This document shows, piece by piece, positions 19,006-29,393 of a DNA stretch of 44,334 bases. How positions within the stretch are numbered: the stretch's first letter is position 1; each line of letters begins with the position of its first letter. The notes under the pieces were generated by a model that was given only the letters and a program-made list of their open reading frames with translations, ran no database searches and had not been told where the DNA came from. This stretch comes from Ignavibacteria bacterium (GTDB lineage: Bacteria; Bacteroidota; Ignavibacteria; Kapaibacteriales; Kapaibacteriaceae), in the NCBI GenBank assembly GCA_947459875.1, contig CANHFG010000011.1:1-44334 (forward strand). Direction: 5' to 3'. The translations under genes were made by a program, and so were the position numbers.

Positions 19006-20155
19006 CACGCTCTCTGACGTTGTCGAGCAGTTCACGATGCCGATCCGACAGGGCGTGTCCGCGACGTTGCATCATTGTATCACAGGTATCAAATGCACGG
19101 TTGCGGTCATACACAACTCCGGCTTGCCAGACGAAAGAACGCACACTAGACGGCGCCAGTCCTTCGGACATTATGTGCGAGCATACACCGTAGATGCCAC
19201 CGGTCGGGAGCATGGTGCCTATGGCCGTGCGTGTGAAATCACCGATCATGGACCCAAGAAACAGACGTCCAGATGTCTCTCGTCCCCAGGGCATGATAGG
19301 CCTGACGTCGTGGTAGGTATTCTTGAGGTTTGAAGTGGTCGTGCCCGCACCAAGATTAACCCACTGACCGATGATGCTATGTCCAACAAAACCATAATGC
19401 TGTTTGTTGGAGTAGCTCTGAAAGATCGAGACCGATACTTCACCGCCAACCTTGCAGTAAGGCCCAATTACGGAATGCGTGATGTGGGCATGGGGCTTGA
19501 CAACCGCGTGAGCTCCGATGCTGCACGGACCCTGAAGCACCGCCATCGGTCCGATCACTGCCAGGTCATCGATAAGTACAGCCCCCTTCGACTCATCGAT
19601 GATGGCCGATGGATGAATCACTGCGGTAGGGGAAACACGCGAAACAGACAGTTCGGCGTCCCAGGCGATGGCCTCATCGATCATGTCGAGCACATCCCAC
19701 AAGCGCCGAACCTGACGGGCGGTGACGGAAACAAGATCAACGTCTTCTGCAGCAACAGTATCCAGCGCTGCTATGACATCGTCGAGACTCTCCGGCGTCG
19801 TTGGCAGAATCGCTCCGATGGTGACATCAGCGCTGTTGATCACGCATGGTCGCACGGCACTCGTGGTGCGTTCGGCGAGCCCCTTCATATGTCCCGGGGA
19901 GAGCACAGCCGTAGAGAGCAGCACCAGCAAAGGGGCAGAACGATTGAGCACTCCGGCCGCGACGTCTTCACCATAGAGCTGCTGGTGGAGTGTACGATGA
20001 GTGTGCACAACAACATTGGCATCCGGCAGCGCATGACCCCATCGTTCATGGATCGTGTGACGCCCTGCGCGGATCTGCCATGAATTGCACGTCAAGGCAA
20101 ACGGATACAGTTCTTCTATGGCATCGTCCTCTATAAGGATGATGTTGATGCCCAT
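18998..20155 (-). CDS. Alternative bacterial GlmU-type sugar nucleotidyltransferase/acetyltransferase
   Basis: N-terminal IILIEDDAIEELYPFALTCNSWQIRAGRHTIHERW; C-terminal left-handed beta-helix (HPSAIIDESKGAVLIDDLAVIGPMAVLQGPCSIGAHAVVKPHAHI...SVIGPYCKVGGEVSVSIFQSYSNKQHYGFVGHSIIGQWVNLGAGTTTSNLKNTY). Resembles the Bacteroidetes alternative GlmU family. Confidence 0.85.
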   Translation of the reverse strand: MGINIILIEDDAIEELYPFALTCNSWQIRAGRHTIHERWGHALPDANVVVHTHRTLHQQLYGEDVAAGVLNRSAPLLVLLSTAVLSPGHMKGLAERTTSAVRPCVINSADVTIGAILPTTPESLDDVIAALDTVAAEDVDLVSVTARQVRRLWDVLDMIDEAIAWDAELSVSRVSPTAVIHPSAIIDESKGAVLIDDLAVIGPMAVLQGPCSIGAHAVVKPHAHITHSVIGPYCKVGGEVSVSIFQSYSNKQHYGFVGHSIIGQWVNLGAGTTTSNLKNTYHDVRPIMPWGRETSGRLFLGSMIGDFTRTAIGTMLPTGGIYGVCSHIMSEGLAPSSVRSFVWQAGVVYDRNRAFDTCDTMMQRRGHALSDRHRELLDNVRERDV

Positions 20156-20156
20156 G

Positions 20157-21767
20157 TTAGAGATTCTCCTGAGCTAGAGCCCGGGCCGCCTTGATGAAGG
20201 CAACGAATAGAGGATGTCCCGTGACGGCGCGAGACTTCAGTTCCGGATGGAACTGCACACCGACAAACCAGCGATGCGAGGGAACCTCTACGATTTCGAC
20301 AAGTCTGCCATCTGGCGAGGTGCCGGAGATCTTCAGTCCCGCCGCAGTGAATACTTCTCGAAAGTCGTTGTTGAACTCATAACGGTGTCGGTGACGCTCA
20401 TTGATGTGTTCCGACTTATAAGCAGCGAAGGCCTTGCTTTTTCGCTCTAGGTGGCATGGATATGCCCCCAGACGCATTGTTCCGCCCTTGTCGGTGATCG
20501 AGCGCTGTTCGGGAAGAAGATCGATAACACTGAACTTGTTCCGCTTGAACTCCGAAGAATTTGCCGCTGGCATGCCAAGGACGTTGCGCGCGTACTCGAT
20601 GACGGCGCACTGCATGCCGAGGCAGATGCCGAAAAACGGCACATCGTGCGTGCGGGCCCAGTGAATGCTGGTGATCTTGCCGTCGATACCACGGTGGCCA
20701 AATCCGGGTGCAACGAGAATGCCGTTGACGCCCTTGAGCATCTGATCGACATTCGCGGCGGTCACTTCTTCTGAGTCTATCCAACGGATCACCACACGCG
20801 TGTCGTTGATGGCTCCTGCGTGAGTGAGGGCTTCAATGATCGACTTATAGCTATCGGGATACTTGTTGTACTTGCCAACAAAGCCGATCTCCACCGAGTG
20901 CCGCGGTGACTTGATGCGATGCACAAAGCGTGACCATGTTTCAAGATCACGCCGTGAGCGCTTGAGATTGAGCTTCTCACAGATGATGGTATCGAGCTCA
21001 TGCTTGGCAAACATCATCGGAACTTCATAGATCGTTGGCGCATCGAGTGCTTCGATCACCGATCGTTCCTCGACGTTGCAGAACAGGGCGATCTTAGAGC
21101 GAATATCCTTACCAAGCTTCATCTCAGCACGGCACAGCAGGACGTCTGGCGTGATGCCAAACTCCATCAGAGTCTTGACAGAGTGCTGTGTCGGCTTGGT
21201 CTTAAGTTCATTTGCGCTCTTGATAAACGGCACGTACGTCAGATGAATGTCCATGGCATTGCCACGGCCAACTTCAAGACGCAGCTGGCGGCAGGCCTCA
21301 AGGAAAGGCAAGGACTCAATGTCGCCTACCGTACCACCGATCTCGATGATGACAATGTCATACTTGCCATCGAAGGCCCGCATGCGATGCTTGATCTCAT
21401 CGGTGATGTGAGGAACGACCTGGACTGTCTTGCCCAGATAAGCCCCCTGACGCTCACGCATAATCACGTCATAGTAGACCTGACCGGCAGATGCCGTATT
21501 GGCCTTCGACATGTTCTCATCGAGAAAGCGTTCGTAGTGACCCAGGTCAAGATCCGTTTCCGCGCCGTCATCGGTAACGTATACCTCGCCATGCTGGTAG
21601 GGGTTCATCGTACCAGGGTCGACGTTAATGTAGGGATCCATCTTCTGCACGGTGACGGTAAAACCGCGCTGACGCAGTAGCAATCCGATGGAGGAGGAAG
21701 CAATGCCCTTTCCGAGAGAGGAAAGGACGCCGCCCGTGATGAAGATGTACTTCGACGTCTTCGGCAC
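20157..21767 (-). CDS. pyrG: CTP synthase
   Basis: 536 aa: [61 protein letters not shown]; glutaminase [12 protein letters not shown] start. Confidence 0.98.
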   Translation of the reverse strand: MPKTSKYIFITGGVLSSLGKGIASSSIGLLLRQRGFTVTVQKMDPYINVDPGTMNPYQHGEVYVTDDGAETDLDLGHYERFLDENMSKANTASAGQVYYDVIMRERQGAYLGKTVQVVPHITDEIKHRMRAFDGKYDIVIIEIGGTVGDIESLPFLEACRQLRLEVGRGNAMDIHLTYVPFIKSANELKTKPTQHSVKTLMEFGITPDVLLCRAEMKLGKDIRSKIALFCNVEERSVIEALDAPTIYEVPMMFAKHELDTIICEKLNLKRSRRDLETWSRFVHRIKSPRHSVEIGFVGKYNKYPDSYKSIIEALTHAGAINDTRVVIRWIDSEEVTAANVDQMLKGVNGILVAPGFGHRGIDGKITSIHWARTHDVPFFGICLGMQCAVIEYARNVLGMPAANSSEFKRNKFSVIDLLPEQRSITDKGGTMRLGAYPCHLERKSKAFAAYKSEHINERHRHRYEFNNDFREVFTAAGLKISGTSPDGRLVEIVEVPSHRWFVGVQFHPELKSRAVTGHPLFVAFIKAARALAQENL

Positions 21768-21885
21768 ACGACACCCGTATGTTGATCAGAAATCAGTTCG
21801 GTGCTGCGCCGCCGTCCCATGGGGTCGGCTGCCAGGACGGGCTCAAAAGTACGCACAAAGACTGACTTTCGAGCGCCCTGTTCCG

Positions 21886-21893
21886 TAGTTTCG
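21886..21893 (+). promoter_or_regulatory. Candidate -7 element TAGTTTCG, 4 nt before ATG
   Basis: TAGTTTCG-ATCT-ATG. Confidence 0.4.
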
Positions 21894-21897
21894 ATCT

Positions 21898-23124
21898 ATG
21901 CATCCGTCATTCAACCCGCATCGCTTGATCGTTGTCATTCTTTTGATAACCATCGGGGTCTTCTCGGCCTGCCAGCCCGACAGTCAAGAGCAGGGGGCCC
22001 GAGTTATCCGCTTCTGGCATTTTTGGAGCGAGCCGGGTCAGAAGGCTGCGCTTGCCGACCTCGTTTCGGCCTTTGAAAAGGCGAACAATTGTCGTGTGGA
22101 GTTGACAGAATTGAGCTGGAACGACGGCAAGGCAAAACTGCAGGCGGCGTTCAATTCTGGCGCGCCACCTGACGTCGTGGAACTTGGTTCGGACTGGGTA
22201 GCACAGTTTTCCGGTGCCGGCGTGCTTTCACCATTGGCTGGCATAGATACGGCAGCGCTTCTTGGCTATGCTCTCGCTCCCGGACGTCAGGCCGGAACGC
22301 TGTATGCAGCTCCCTGGATCGTGGACACGCGCGTATTGTTTGTCAACATGCAACATGCCTCGGCAGTCGGCAAAGACACGGTCGGCTCCATCGACGATCT
22401 ACAGGCATTGGCAGAGGCGATTCAGGCCAAGGGGCATTTTGGATGGGGGGCTAACGGTGCAGATGCTCATCGTCTCTACAAGAAGATTCTTCCTTTTTTC
22501 TGGTCCTTTGGTGGTGATGTCCTCGATGCTGCCGGGCGCTGTGTCGTCTACTCACCCGAAAATGTTAAGGCCTTGACCTGTTATGCGGAACTGTCTCGAA
22601 CGGGTATCATCGAAACCCAACGGCAGCTTGATGCGACGTTCCTTCAAGGTCGCATCGGGGTGTGGAACTCCGGTTCCTGGCTGATCAAGAAGATTCGCTC
22701 AAATACAAATCTCACAGTGCGTGCCATGACCTTTCCCGGTGTCGATGGCCGGCCGGGCGTATCGTTTGCCGGCGGGGAGTATCTGGCTTCTCCAGCTGCA
22801 TCAAAGCAGAAGGATCTTGCTCAGAAACTGATCCGATACCTCATCGATGCGGATAATGCCAAGAAGTTCTGCTCAAAGATTCCCGAGGCTGGATTCCCGG
22901 CAGCAACATCGGCCTACGATGATCCGGCATTGCGGTCCGATCCATTCAAGGCCGTGTTTGCCGCACAGCTGCGCAATGCGCGCATGACGCCGGTGCACAG
23001 GCGCTGGCTGGACATCGAGTCGGTTCTGGAGAATGCCGTCGTCCGCGTTCTACTGGGTGAGGCTGCAGCTGATCGTGCGCTTCAGGAGGCGCATGAAGAG
23101 ATCTCAGAGATCATTGGCTCGTAA
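21898..23124 (+). CDS. Family 1 extracellular (sugar-type) solute-binding lipoprotein
   Basis: Lipobox-like FSAC; RFWHFWSEPGQKAALADLVSAFEKANNCRVELTELSWNDGKAKLQAAFNSGAPPDVVELGSDWVAQF. Confidence 0.9.
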   Translation: MHPSFNPHRLIVVILLITIGVFSACQPDSQEQGARVIRFWHFWSEPGQKAALADLVSAFEKANNCRVELTELSWNDGKAKLQAAFNSGAPPDVVELGSDWVAQFSGAGVLSPLAGIDTAALLGYALAPGRQAGTLYAAPWIVDTRVLFVNMQHASAVGKDTVGSIDDLQALAEAIQAKGHFGWGANGADAHRLYKKILPFFWSFGGDVLDAAGRCVVYSPENVKALTCYAELSRTGIIETQRQLDATFLQGRIGVWNSGSWLIKKIRSNTNLTVRAMTFPGVDGRPGVSFAGGEYLASPAASKQKDLAQKLIRYLIDADNAKKFCSKIPEAGFPAATSAYDDPALRSDPFKAVFAAQLRNARMTPVHRRWLDIESVLENAVVRVLLGEAAADRALQEAHEEISEIIGS

Positions 23125-23128
23125 TGCG

Positions 23129-25546
23129 ATGCGCATTGCTGCGCTTATACTGACGTTGCAACTGACGTGTCTTCCGGCCGTGGCGGGCCAGGATGTTTCG
23201 ATCCGTGGTACGGTAACCTCGTCGCAAACAGGCGAAGCGATCCGTTTTGTTACGGTCACCGAGCTTACCTCGAGCCGTCGGGTAATGACCGACAAGACGG
23301 GCTCCTTCGTCATGTCGATCAAGTCTGCGAGTGAAGATTCAGCTGGGACGTCTCGGCTCGTGTTGGTGTTCTCCTGCATGGGATTTGAACGCGATACGAT
23401 TGTGCTTCGCAGGGCCGATACCACGATCAGTGTCACACTCAATGAGCGTCCGGTCTCGGGCAGAGAAGTTGTTGTTACCGCCGAAGATCCTGCCGTAGCG
23501 ATCATGCGACGCGTTCTTGAGCGACGGCGAATTCAGCGAGAGACACTCAGAACCTATGCGTACACGCTTTACACCAAGTTCATCGCCATGACCGATACCG
23601 CCACAGCACTGCGAAGTTCGGGTCGAGGCGACACTACGGTCAACAGCATTCTCGAGTCCTTCTCGCGCGGTTACGTTCAACAGCCGGATCGGTTCCATAA
23701 CGAGATCTTTCAAAAACGTCAGACTGCCAACGTTCCTCCTGAGGCAAACTTTGTTTCATTCGGGACGAATCTCAACATCTTTGATGACGTCGTAACGATC
23801 CTCGGCGAGGAGATCACATCGCCTCTTGCGTCAAATGGCATTGATGTTTATGACTACGTGCTCATGAGCAGTCTGGATGACGACACCGTCAAGCTGAATG
23901 TAAAGACGAAGTCAGCACTGAGAAGGGGTTTTGAAGGCGTGATGTACGTCGATCAGCGGCGCAATGTGCCAATCGAAGTCCAATTCGTTCCCAATGGAGC
24001 GGTTAATCTTCCGTTCGATGCTCGCTTGAGCTACCGGCAGAATCTCATGACGGTTGATTCCATGGTAGTTCCGGAGGCACTATCGATCAGCAGCAGTCTC
24101 GAGGCCTCGATCCTTTATGTGGTCTCTCCACGTCTCGATATTGATATCGAGACGTTCTGTTATGACTACGCGATCAATACTGAGTTACCGGAAGGAATCT
24201 TTGATCGACGTCGTGTTGAAACCACCACCCAGGCGGCTGTCTTTGATTCCAGCTACTGGCAGCAGAACCTTCGTCTGCCTCTTCGACCGCAGGAGCAGCG
24301 GGCATACGACGAGATCCAGATGATCCTGGAGAATCCCGACAGTCTTCAGAACTCGATGTTCGAACAGATACTAGGTCCGGTATCGCGCTTTCTGCAGCGT
24401 CTTGGACGTCGTCCCTTCACCGGGTTCGATGATATCTTTCGGTATAACCTGATCCACGGACCATACCTCGGTATCGGAGTTCGGGATCGTCCCGACACCT
24501 CTCTGCTTCTTGCATCACAGGCGGGCTATGGTTTTGCTGATCACCGGCTGTATGCTTCGGCTTCAGGCACGTGGTTCCCGGACCGGGACCAGCGCTGGAG
24601 TCTCGAGCTCTCTCTTGGTAGAGCCTTGCAGCGTCGGGATAATCCCAATATCGTCCGGACATCCTTCATCACACTGACGTCACTGATCTCCGGATCAGAC
24701 TACGGCGACTACTATCTCAGTAGCGGCGGACAGCTCAGTGTAGGTTATTCATGGGGCCAGTTGCAGTTTGTGCGGAATGACCTCTGGACGCGCCCGAACA
24801 CGATCCGGCTGAGCTGGCGCAACAGTATCGACGAGTCGGTGGCGCAGCAGACGCAATGGTCGATCTTCCCTTCAGGAATGATGCCACGAAGTAATCCGCA
24901 AGTGGCCTACGGACACATGAACACGCTCGGGCTGGACATTTTCCTTTCCTTCTCGCCCCTTCGCAGAGTATCGCGCACCGGAATGGCTCTCTCACTGGAG
25001 GCAGCAAAGCCCGATATCCTCGGCAGTAACTTTGACTTCGTGCTTGCCACATGGAATGCCTCTGCACGCATGCGGACATTACCTCTGTGGACGCTTGATC
25101 TATCAGCAATGGTCCGCTGGGGGTGGGGCAGTACGCCGCCACAACGTTTCGTTTCGTCTGAATCGGGATTTGGAAGCCTTGTGGTAGGCTCTGCATTCCG
25201 TGGAATGCGCGTCAAAGAGTTCTATGGCGACCGGATGGCATCACTGCAGTTCAGCCACAACTTCGGAGAGGTCATCCCGGGTGTTCTGCGCATCCCGAAC
25301 ATCGCCTCGTTTGGTATCGAGTTCCTACTCTTTGGCGGCGTGCAGTGGACGGCATTCAGCCCAGCTACGCTGCGTCAGTTTCCGACGCAGCTGCCGACGA
25401 CAGACGCCACGGCTGATCGCACGTACGTTGAGCTGGGACTCGGCATCAATCGAATCTTGCTGTTCTTCCGGCTCGACGTGAACGCTCGTCTTTCGCAGCG
25501 CGACACGCCTGAGTTGCGCATTACACTGACCAATGCAACATTTTAG
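23129..25546 (+). CDS. DUF5686/carboxypeptidase-regulatory-like domain outer-membrane protein
   Basis: Signal peptide; SIRGTVTSSQTGEAIRFVTVTELTSSRRVMTDKTGSFVMSI; RRRIQRETLRTYAYTLYTKFIAM; C-terminal beta-barrel-like region. The upstream ATG at 23093 is possible. Confidence 0.8.
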   Translation: MRIAALILTLQLTCLPAVAGQDVSIRGTVTSSQTGEAIRFVTVTELTSSRRVMTDKTGSFVMSIKSASEDSAGTSRLVLVFSCMGFERDTIVLRRADTTISVTLNERPVSGREVVVTAEDPAVAIMRRVLERRRIQRETLRTYAYTLYTKFIAMTDTATALRSSGRGDTTVNSILESFSRGYVQQPDRFHNEIFQKRQTANVPPEANFVSFGTNLNIFDDVVTILGEEITSPLASNGIDVYDYVLMSSLDDDTVKLNVKTKSALRRGFEGVMYVDQRRNVPIEVQFVPNGAVNLPFDARLSYRQNLMTVDSMVVPEALSISSSLEASILYVVSPRLDIDIETFCYDYAINTELPEGIFDRRRVETTTQAAVFDSSYWQQNLRLPLRPQEQRAYDEIQMILENPDSLQNSMFEQILGPVSRFLQRLGRRPFTGFDDIFRYNLIHGPYLGIGVRDRPDTSLLLASQAGYGFADHRLYASASGTWFPDRDQRWSLELSLGRALQRRDNPNIVRTSFITLTSLISGSDYGDYYLSSGGQLSVGYSWGQLQFVRNDLWTRPNTIRLSWRNSIDESVAQQTQWSIFPSGMMPRSNPQVAYGHMNTLGLDIFLSFSPLRRVSRTGMALSLEAAKPDILGSNFDFVLATWNASARMRTLPLWTLDLSAMVRWGWGSTPPQRFVSSESGFGSLVVGSAFRGMRVKEFYGDRMASLQFSHNFGEVIPGVLRIPNIASFGIEFLLFGGVQWTAFSPATLRQFPTQLPTTDATADRTYVELGLGINRILLFFRLDVNARLSQRDTPELRITLTNATF

Positions 25547-25563
25547 AGCACCCTTAGGGTGCT
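25547..25563. terminator. Hairpin between convergent genes with its loop on the purT stop codon (possible bidirectional terminator)
   Basis: AGCACCC-TTA-GGGTGCT; 7-bp stem, 3-nt loop; no strong T-run. Confidence 0.4.
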
Positions 25564-26744
25564 GTATCGCCATCAATGACCACACGAACACAGTCGGCAA
25601 TGGTTCTGGCATGAGCCCGCAGAGAATCGATGTCCGCATTCGGCTGGCCATACGATAAGGCTACGCCCATGCGACGATAGCGTCGAGTGGATGGCTTGCC
25701 GAAAATGCGCACTTCACTGTCCGGCAACGCCAGAGCCAGTTCAAGGCCCGCATATGACGGTCGTAGGGGGCTGTCATGCTCGGCAAGGATCACTGCGGAT
25801 GCACCGGCTCTTTCAAGCTCCAGAGATGGAATCGGATACCCAAGGACGGCACGCGCATGCAGTTCGAACTCCGACAATGTGGTAGTCCCGGCAAGTGTTA
25901 CCATACCGGTGTCATGCGGCCTTGGAGACAGCTCGCTGAAATAGACGTGCTCATCGGTCAGAAAGAACTCCACGCCCCAGATCCCAGAGCCTGTCAAGGC
26001 CTTCGTCACCGTTTGAGCCATCTGCTGTGCCTCGGCCAGCAGGTCGGGCCGCACCAGGTGAGGCATCCACGACTCCTGATAGTCTCCTCGTTCCTGACGG
26101 TGTCCGATCGGAGGGCAGAACAGCGTTGGCCCATTGTGCTGCGTTACTGTCAGAAGCGTGATCTCACTGTCAAACCGAATGAACTCTTCAATGATCACTT
26201 CCTTCAAGTCACCCCGACTGCCGTCGATGGCATAAGTCCAGGCACGTTCGACATCGTCGATCGACTTGATCGTGCTCTGCCCCTTTCCGCTTGATGACAT
26301 AAGGGGCTTGACAACGCACGGAATACCGATGTCGGCGACCGCTCCCCGAAACTCCTCGAGAGTTGTTGCGTAGCGATACCGGGCGGTACGAAGACCAAGC
26401 TCGGCCGACGCCAGATCGCGGATGGCCTTGCGATTCATGGTCATGTTTGCCGCGCGCGCGCTGGGAACAACATGAATTCCGAGCTCCTCATAGGCAAAGA
26501 ACCGTTCGGTGCGAATGGCCTCTACCTCTGGCACAATGATGTCAGGGCGGATCTCGTGGACCACTGCGTCAAGTGCGGTGGCGTCAAGCATCGAGATCAC
26601 CCGCCGGTCATCAGCAACCTGCATTGCCGGAGCATCGTCATAGGAGTCGACGGCGACAACGCGGTGACCATATCGCTTGACAGCAATAACGAACTCTTTT
26701 CCGAGTTCACCACTACCGAGTAGGAGAATTGTCTTGACCGACAT
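25554..26744 (-). CDS. purT: Formate-dependent phosphoribosylglycinamide formyltransferase
   Basis: [78 protein letters not shown]. Confidence 0.96.
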   Translation of the reverse strand: MSVKTILLLGSGELGKEFVIAVKRYGHRVVAVDSYDDAPAMQVADDRRVISMLDATALDAVVHEIRPDIIVPEVEAIRTERFFAYEELGIHVVPSARAANMTMNRKAIRDLASAELGLRTARYRYATTLEEFRGAVADIGIPCVVKPLMSSSGKGQSTIKSIDDVERAWTYAIDGSRGDLKEVIIEEFIRFDSEITLLTVTQHNGPTLFCPPIGHRQERGDYQESWMPHLVRPDLLAEAQQMAQTVTKALTGSGIWGVEFFLTDEHVYFSELSPRPHDTGMVTLAGTTTLSEFELHARAVLGYPIPSLELERAGASAVILAEHDSPLRPSYAGLELALALPDSEVRIFGKPSTRRYRRMGVALSYGQPNADIDSLRAHARTIADCVRVVIDGDTAP

Positions 26745-26822
26745 AAAAGAACGCCTTCAGGAGTTGGACCGAGCGAACCTATGATTTTTCTTTGTCCCTA
26801 TCGAAACGCGTGGATAACTCCA

Positions 26823-29330
26823 TCATAGTTGACCACTGGCATCAACGTCGATACTCACCCGCACATCGCGCGATGCATACTGCTGGTGATAGGCCTCCAG
26901 AACCGACCGCAGGAGTCCACGCATCTTCTGTCCTGATGGATCCTCTGTCTTGTTACTGCGGATCACGATCATGCGTCGGTAGTGATTTCGTACACGGCCG
27001 ACCACCGGCGTCAGAACATCTGAACGTTTATGATAGGCCGACCCTTCAGGCAGGAGCGCCTTGATAACACCGGCATGAGCGTCGGCATGCTGTTGATCCA
27101 TCGAAGAGATCTCGATGACAATAAAGCGTGTATACGGTGGATAAAGCACTTCCTTCCGGAGCAATAACTCTTCATCGATCCAGGCGCGAACGTCACCATC
27201 AAGACGCTCACCTTTGGAGACTACGCCGATGACAGGATGTTCCGGACTCGAGGTCTGAATCAGTACCTCACCGGTCATGGATGCAGCACGCCCGGCACGG
27301 CCGGCCACCTGCGTAAGCAACTGAAAGGTCCGTTCGCTTGCTCTAAAGTCGCTCATATGCAGAGAGTGGTCGGCATTGACCACGACGACAAGCGTAACGC
27401 GGGCGATATCGAGCCCCTTGGCGATCATCTGCGTGCCGACGATCACGTCGATGTCTCCCTGAACAAAGGCCTGAAGCGTCGAGCGAAGCATGCCGCGCCG
27501 CGAAGTGGTATCAGCATCCACGCGTGCAATACGAGCATGAAGGCCGCTACGATCTCGCAGTGCCTGCTCAAGTTCGGTTTCCAGACGCTGCGTTCCGGAG
27601 CCAAGTTCGACAACATCGACCGAGCCGCACTCGATGCAGCTTTTCACCAGGTGATTGGCATAGCCACAGTAATGACATCGTAGAGATGACGGTACTCGAT
27701 GATAGGTCAGCGACACATCGCAGTTTGGGCATCGCGGAGTATGACCACAGTCCTGGCACTGCAACTCGCTGGAGAATCCACGCCTGTTAAGAAAGACGAT
27801 CGTTCCCTGGCCACTGCGCACGCGTTCGGCTATAGCATCGATAGCGTCGTGACTGAAGCCGCCGATAACAGTCTTTAGCTTGTGATGCCGGCGCATGTCA
27901 ATGATCCTTATCGCGGGAGCAACCGCGCCATCTGCACGCTCGGGTATCTCAACGCAGGAATAGCGTCCCAGGCGAACATTCTGCAGGGTCTCAAACGATG
28001 GTGTTGCCGAGCCCAGTACGATCGGACATTTGCAGATATGGGCTCGCATCAGCGCAACATCTCGCCCATGATACCGTGGCGCGGGATCCTCCTGCTTGTA
28101 GGATGGTTCGTGTTCCTCATCGACGATGATCAGACGCAGGTCGGGCACGGCACAAAAGATCGCCGATCGTGGACCGATCACCACCGATACGTCACCTTTG
28201 GCGATACGATCAAGTTGGTGCAGACGCTCGGCATCGCTTAGCCGAGAATGAAGGATCGCCACACGTTCACCGAACGCAGCCGTAAACCGATCGCCAAGCT
28301 GCGGCGTCAGCGAGATCTCCGGCACCAGTACAATTGCGGTTCCACCGAGAGCAATAACATGGTGCAATGCATGCTTGTACACCAGCGTCTTACCCGAGCC
28401 CGTCACGCCATGCAGCAGGATAGGGTCGAATTGACCGCCAGACAGCCCCCTGATAATTCGATCTATGGCAACCTGCTGCGAGGGTGTCAATGGCAGCTGG
28501 GACTCGTCAGTGCGTGTATTGACCTCATGTTGCCGTGCAGCCGGCTCGTGACTGAGTATCAACGCCCCTCGCTCGATGAGTGAATCCACCACCGAAGCTG
28601 AAACACCGGCCGTTTCCACGACTTCTGCAAATGGAACGGACTGGCCACTGCCGGAGGTCCTCATCCAGACAGTAGCCAGCGCAAGAGACTGTTTCGGCGC
28701 GCGTTTATCAAGCAAATCAAAAAGCCCCCTCAGGGCGGCTTCATCTTTGCGATAGGCATCAGCCACCGAGACCATGCGCACCGTGCGAAGTGAAGGGGCT
28801 GAGGGCATGCGTGAGACGAGCGAAACATACCCGTCGCGGACAAGTGCGTGCAGCTGGTCAGATACCGATGACGTGCGCAGCTTCTTCTGCAGATACGTCA
28901 GCGTAACGTCACCACGAACCGCGTCGATCACCTCAAGAAGTGCCGCTCGTCTCGGGGCTCGTCGTTTCATATCGTCGAACTCAGCTGCCGTAACGCCACG
29001 CGCGCGGTGTATACTGAGAGCCGAGGATGGCTTCATCCATGAAGGCAGCGCGGCAGCCAGCACCTCTCCCCATGAGCAGAGGTAATATTCGGCCACACGC
29101 CGTGTTAGCTCCAGCATCTCCTGCGTGAAGGTCGGCGTCTGGTCCAGCACCTCATGAATTCTCTTCATTCCTTCCACTGCCGGGGCATCGGTCTCTACGA
29201 TCGTGCCGGCAAGAGTGCGGTTGCCAAGCGGCACCAGTACTCGCATGCCACGCTCGGCCGCAATTCCGGCTGGCAGGTCGTAAGTAAGGGGCTCAAGACG
29301 GGGGATCGGCAGGGCAACACGCACGGGCAT
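26823..29330 (-). CDS. priA: Primosomal protein N' (replication restart helicase PriA)
   Basis: HGVTGSGKTLVYKHAL, VDEEHEPSYKQEDPAPRYHGRDVA, Zn cysteines CQDCGHTPRCPNC...CHYCGY...CIECGS, GTQMIAKGLDI. Start moved to MPVRVALPIPRLEPLTYDLP. Confidence 0.96.
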   Translation of the reverse strand: MPVRVALPIPRLEPLTYDLPAGIAAERGMRVLVPLGNRTLAGTIVETDAPAVEGMKRIHEVLDQTPTFTQEMLELTRRVAEYYLCSWGEVLAAALPSWMKPSSALSIHRARGVTAAEFDDMKRRAPRRAALLEVIDAVRGDVTLTYLQKKLRTSSVSDQLHALVRDGYVSLVSRMPSAPSLRTVRMVSVADAYRKDEAALRGLFDLLDKRAPKQSLALATVWMRTSGSGQSVPFAEVVETAGVSASVVDSLIERGALILSHEPAARQHEVNTRTDESQLPLTPSQQVAIDRIIRGLSGGQFDPILLHGVTGSGKTLVYKHALHHVIALGGTAIVLVPEISLTPQLGDRFTAAFGERVAILHSRLSDAERLHQLDRIAKGDVSVVIGPRSAIFCAVPDLRLIIVDEEHEPSYKQEDPAPRYHGRDVALMRAHICKCPIVLGSATPSFETLQNVRLGRYSCVEIPERADGAVAPAIRIIDMRRHHKLKTVIGGFSHDAIDAIAERVRSGQGTIVFLNRRGFSSELQCQDCGHTPRCPNCDVSLTYHRVPSSLRCHYCGYANHLVKSCIECGSVDVVELGSGTQRLETELEQALRDRSGLHARIARVDADTTSRRGMLRSTLQAFVQGDIDVIVGTQMIAKGLDIARVTLVVVVNADHSLHMSDFRASERTFQLLTQVAGRAGRAASMTGEVLIQTSSPEHPVIGVVSKGERLDGDVRAWIDEELLLRKEVLYPPYTRFIVIEISSMDQQHADAHAGVIKALLPEGSAYHKRSDVLTPVVGRVRNHYRRMIVIRSNKTEDPSGQKMRGLLRSVLEAYHQQYASRDVRVSIDVDASGQL

Positions 29331-29353
29331 GCGGCAATTTACCGACGCTTGTT

Positions 29354-29367
29354 CGCAATAAATTGCG
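29354..29367. promoter_or_regulatory. Inverted repeat CGCAAT-AA-ATTGCG in the priA/HtrA divergent region
   Basis: Perfect 6-bp arms with a 2-nt spacer, centred in the ~63-bp divergent intergenic region. Confidence 0.35.
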
Positions 29368-29393
29368 CTTCGAATCGACGATTGCAACGCTCT

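Noticed and set aside
19379-20083. 234-aa plus-strand ORF antisense to the GlmU-like gene
   Set aside because: No domain signature; the opposing strand encodes a convincing beta-helix acyltransferase.
21000-21680. 226-aa plus-strand ORF antisense to pyrG
   Set aside because: pyrG is unambiguous; the antisense frame has no motif.
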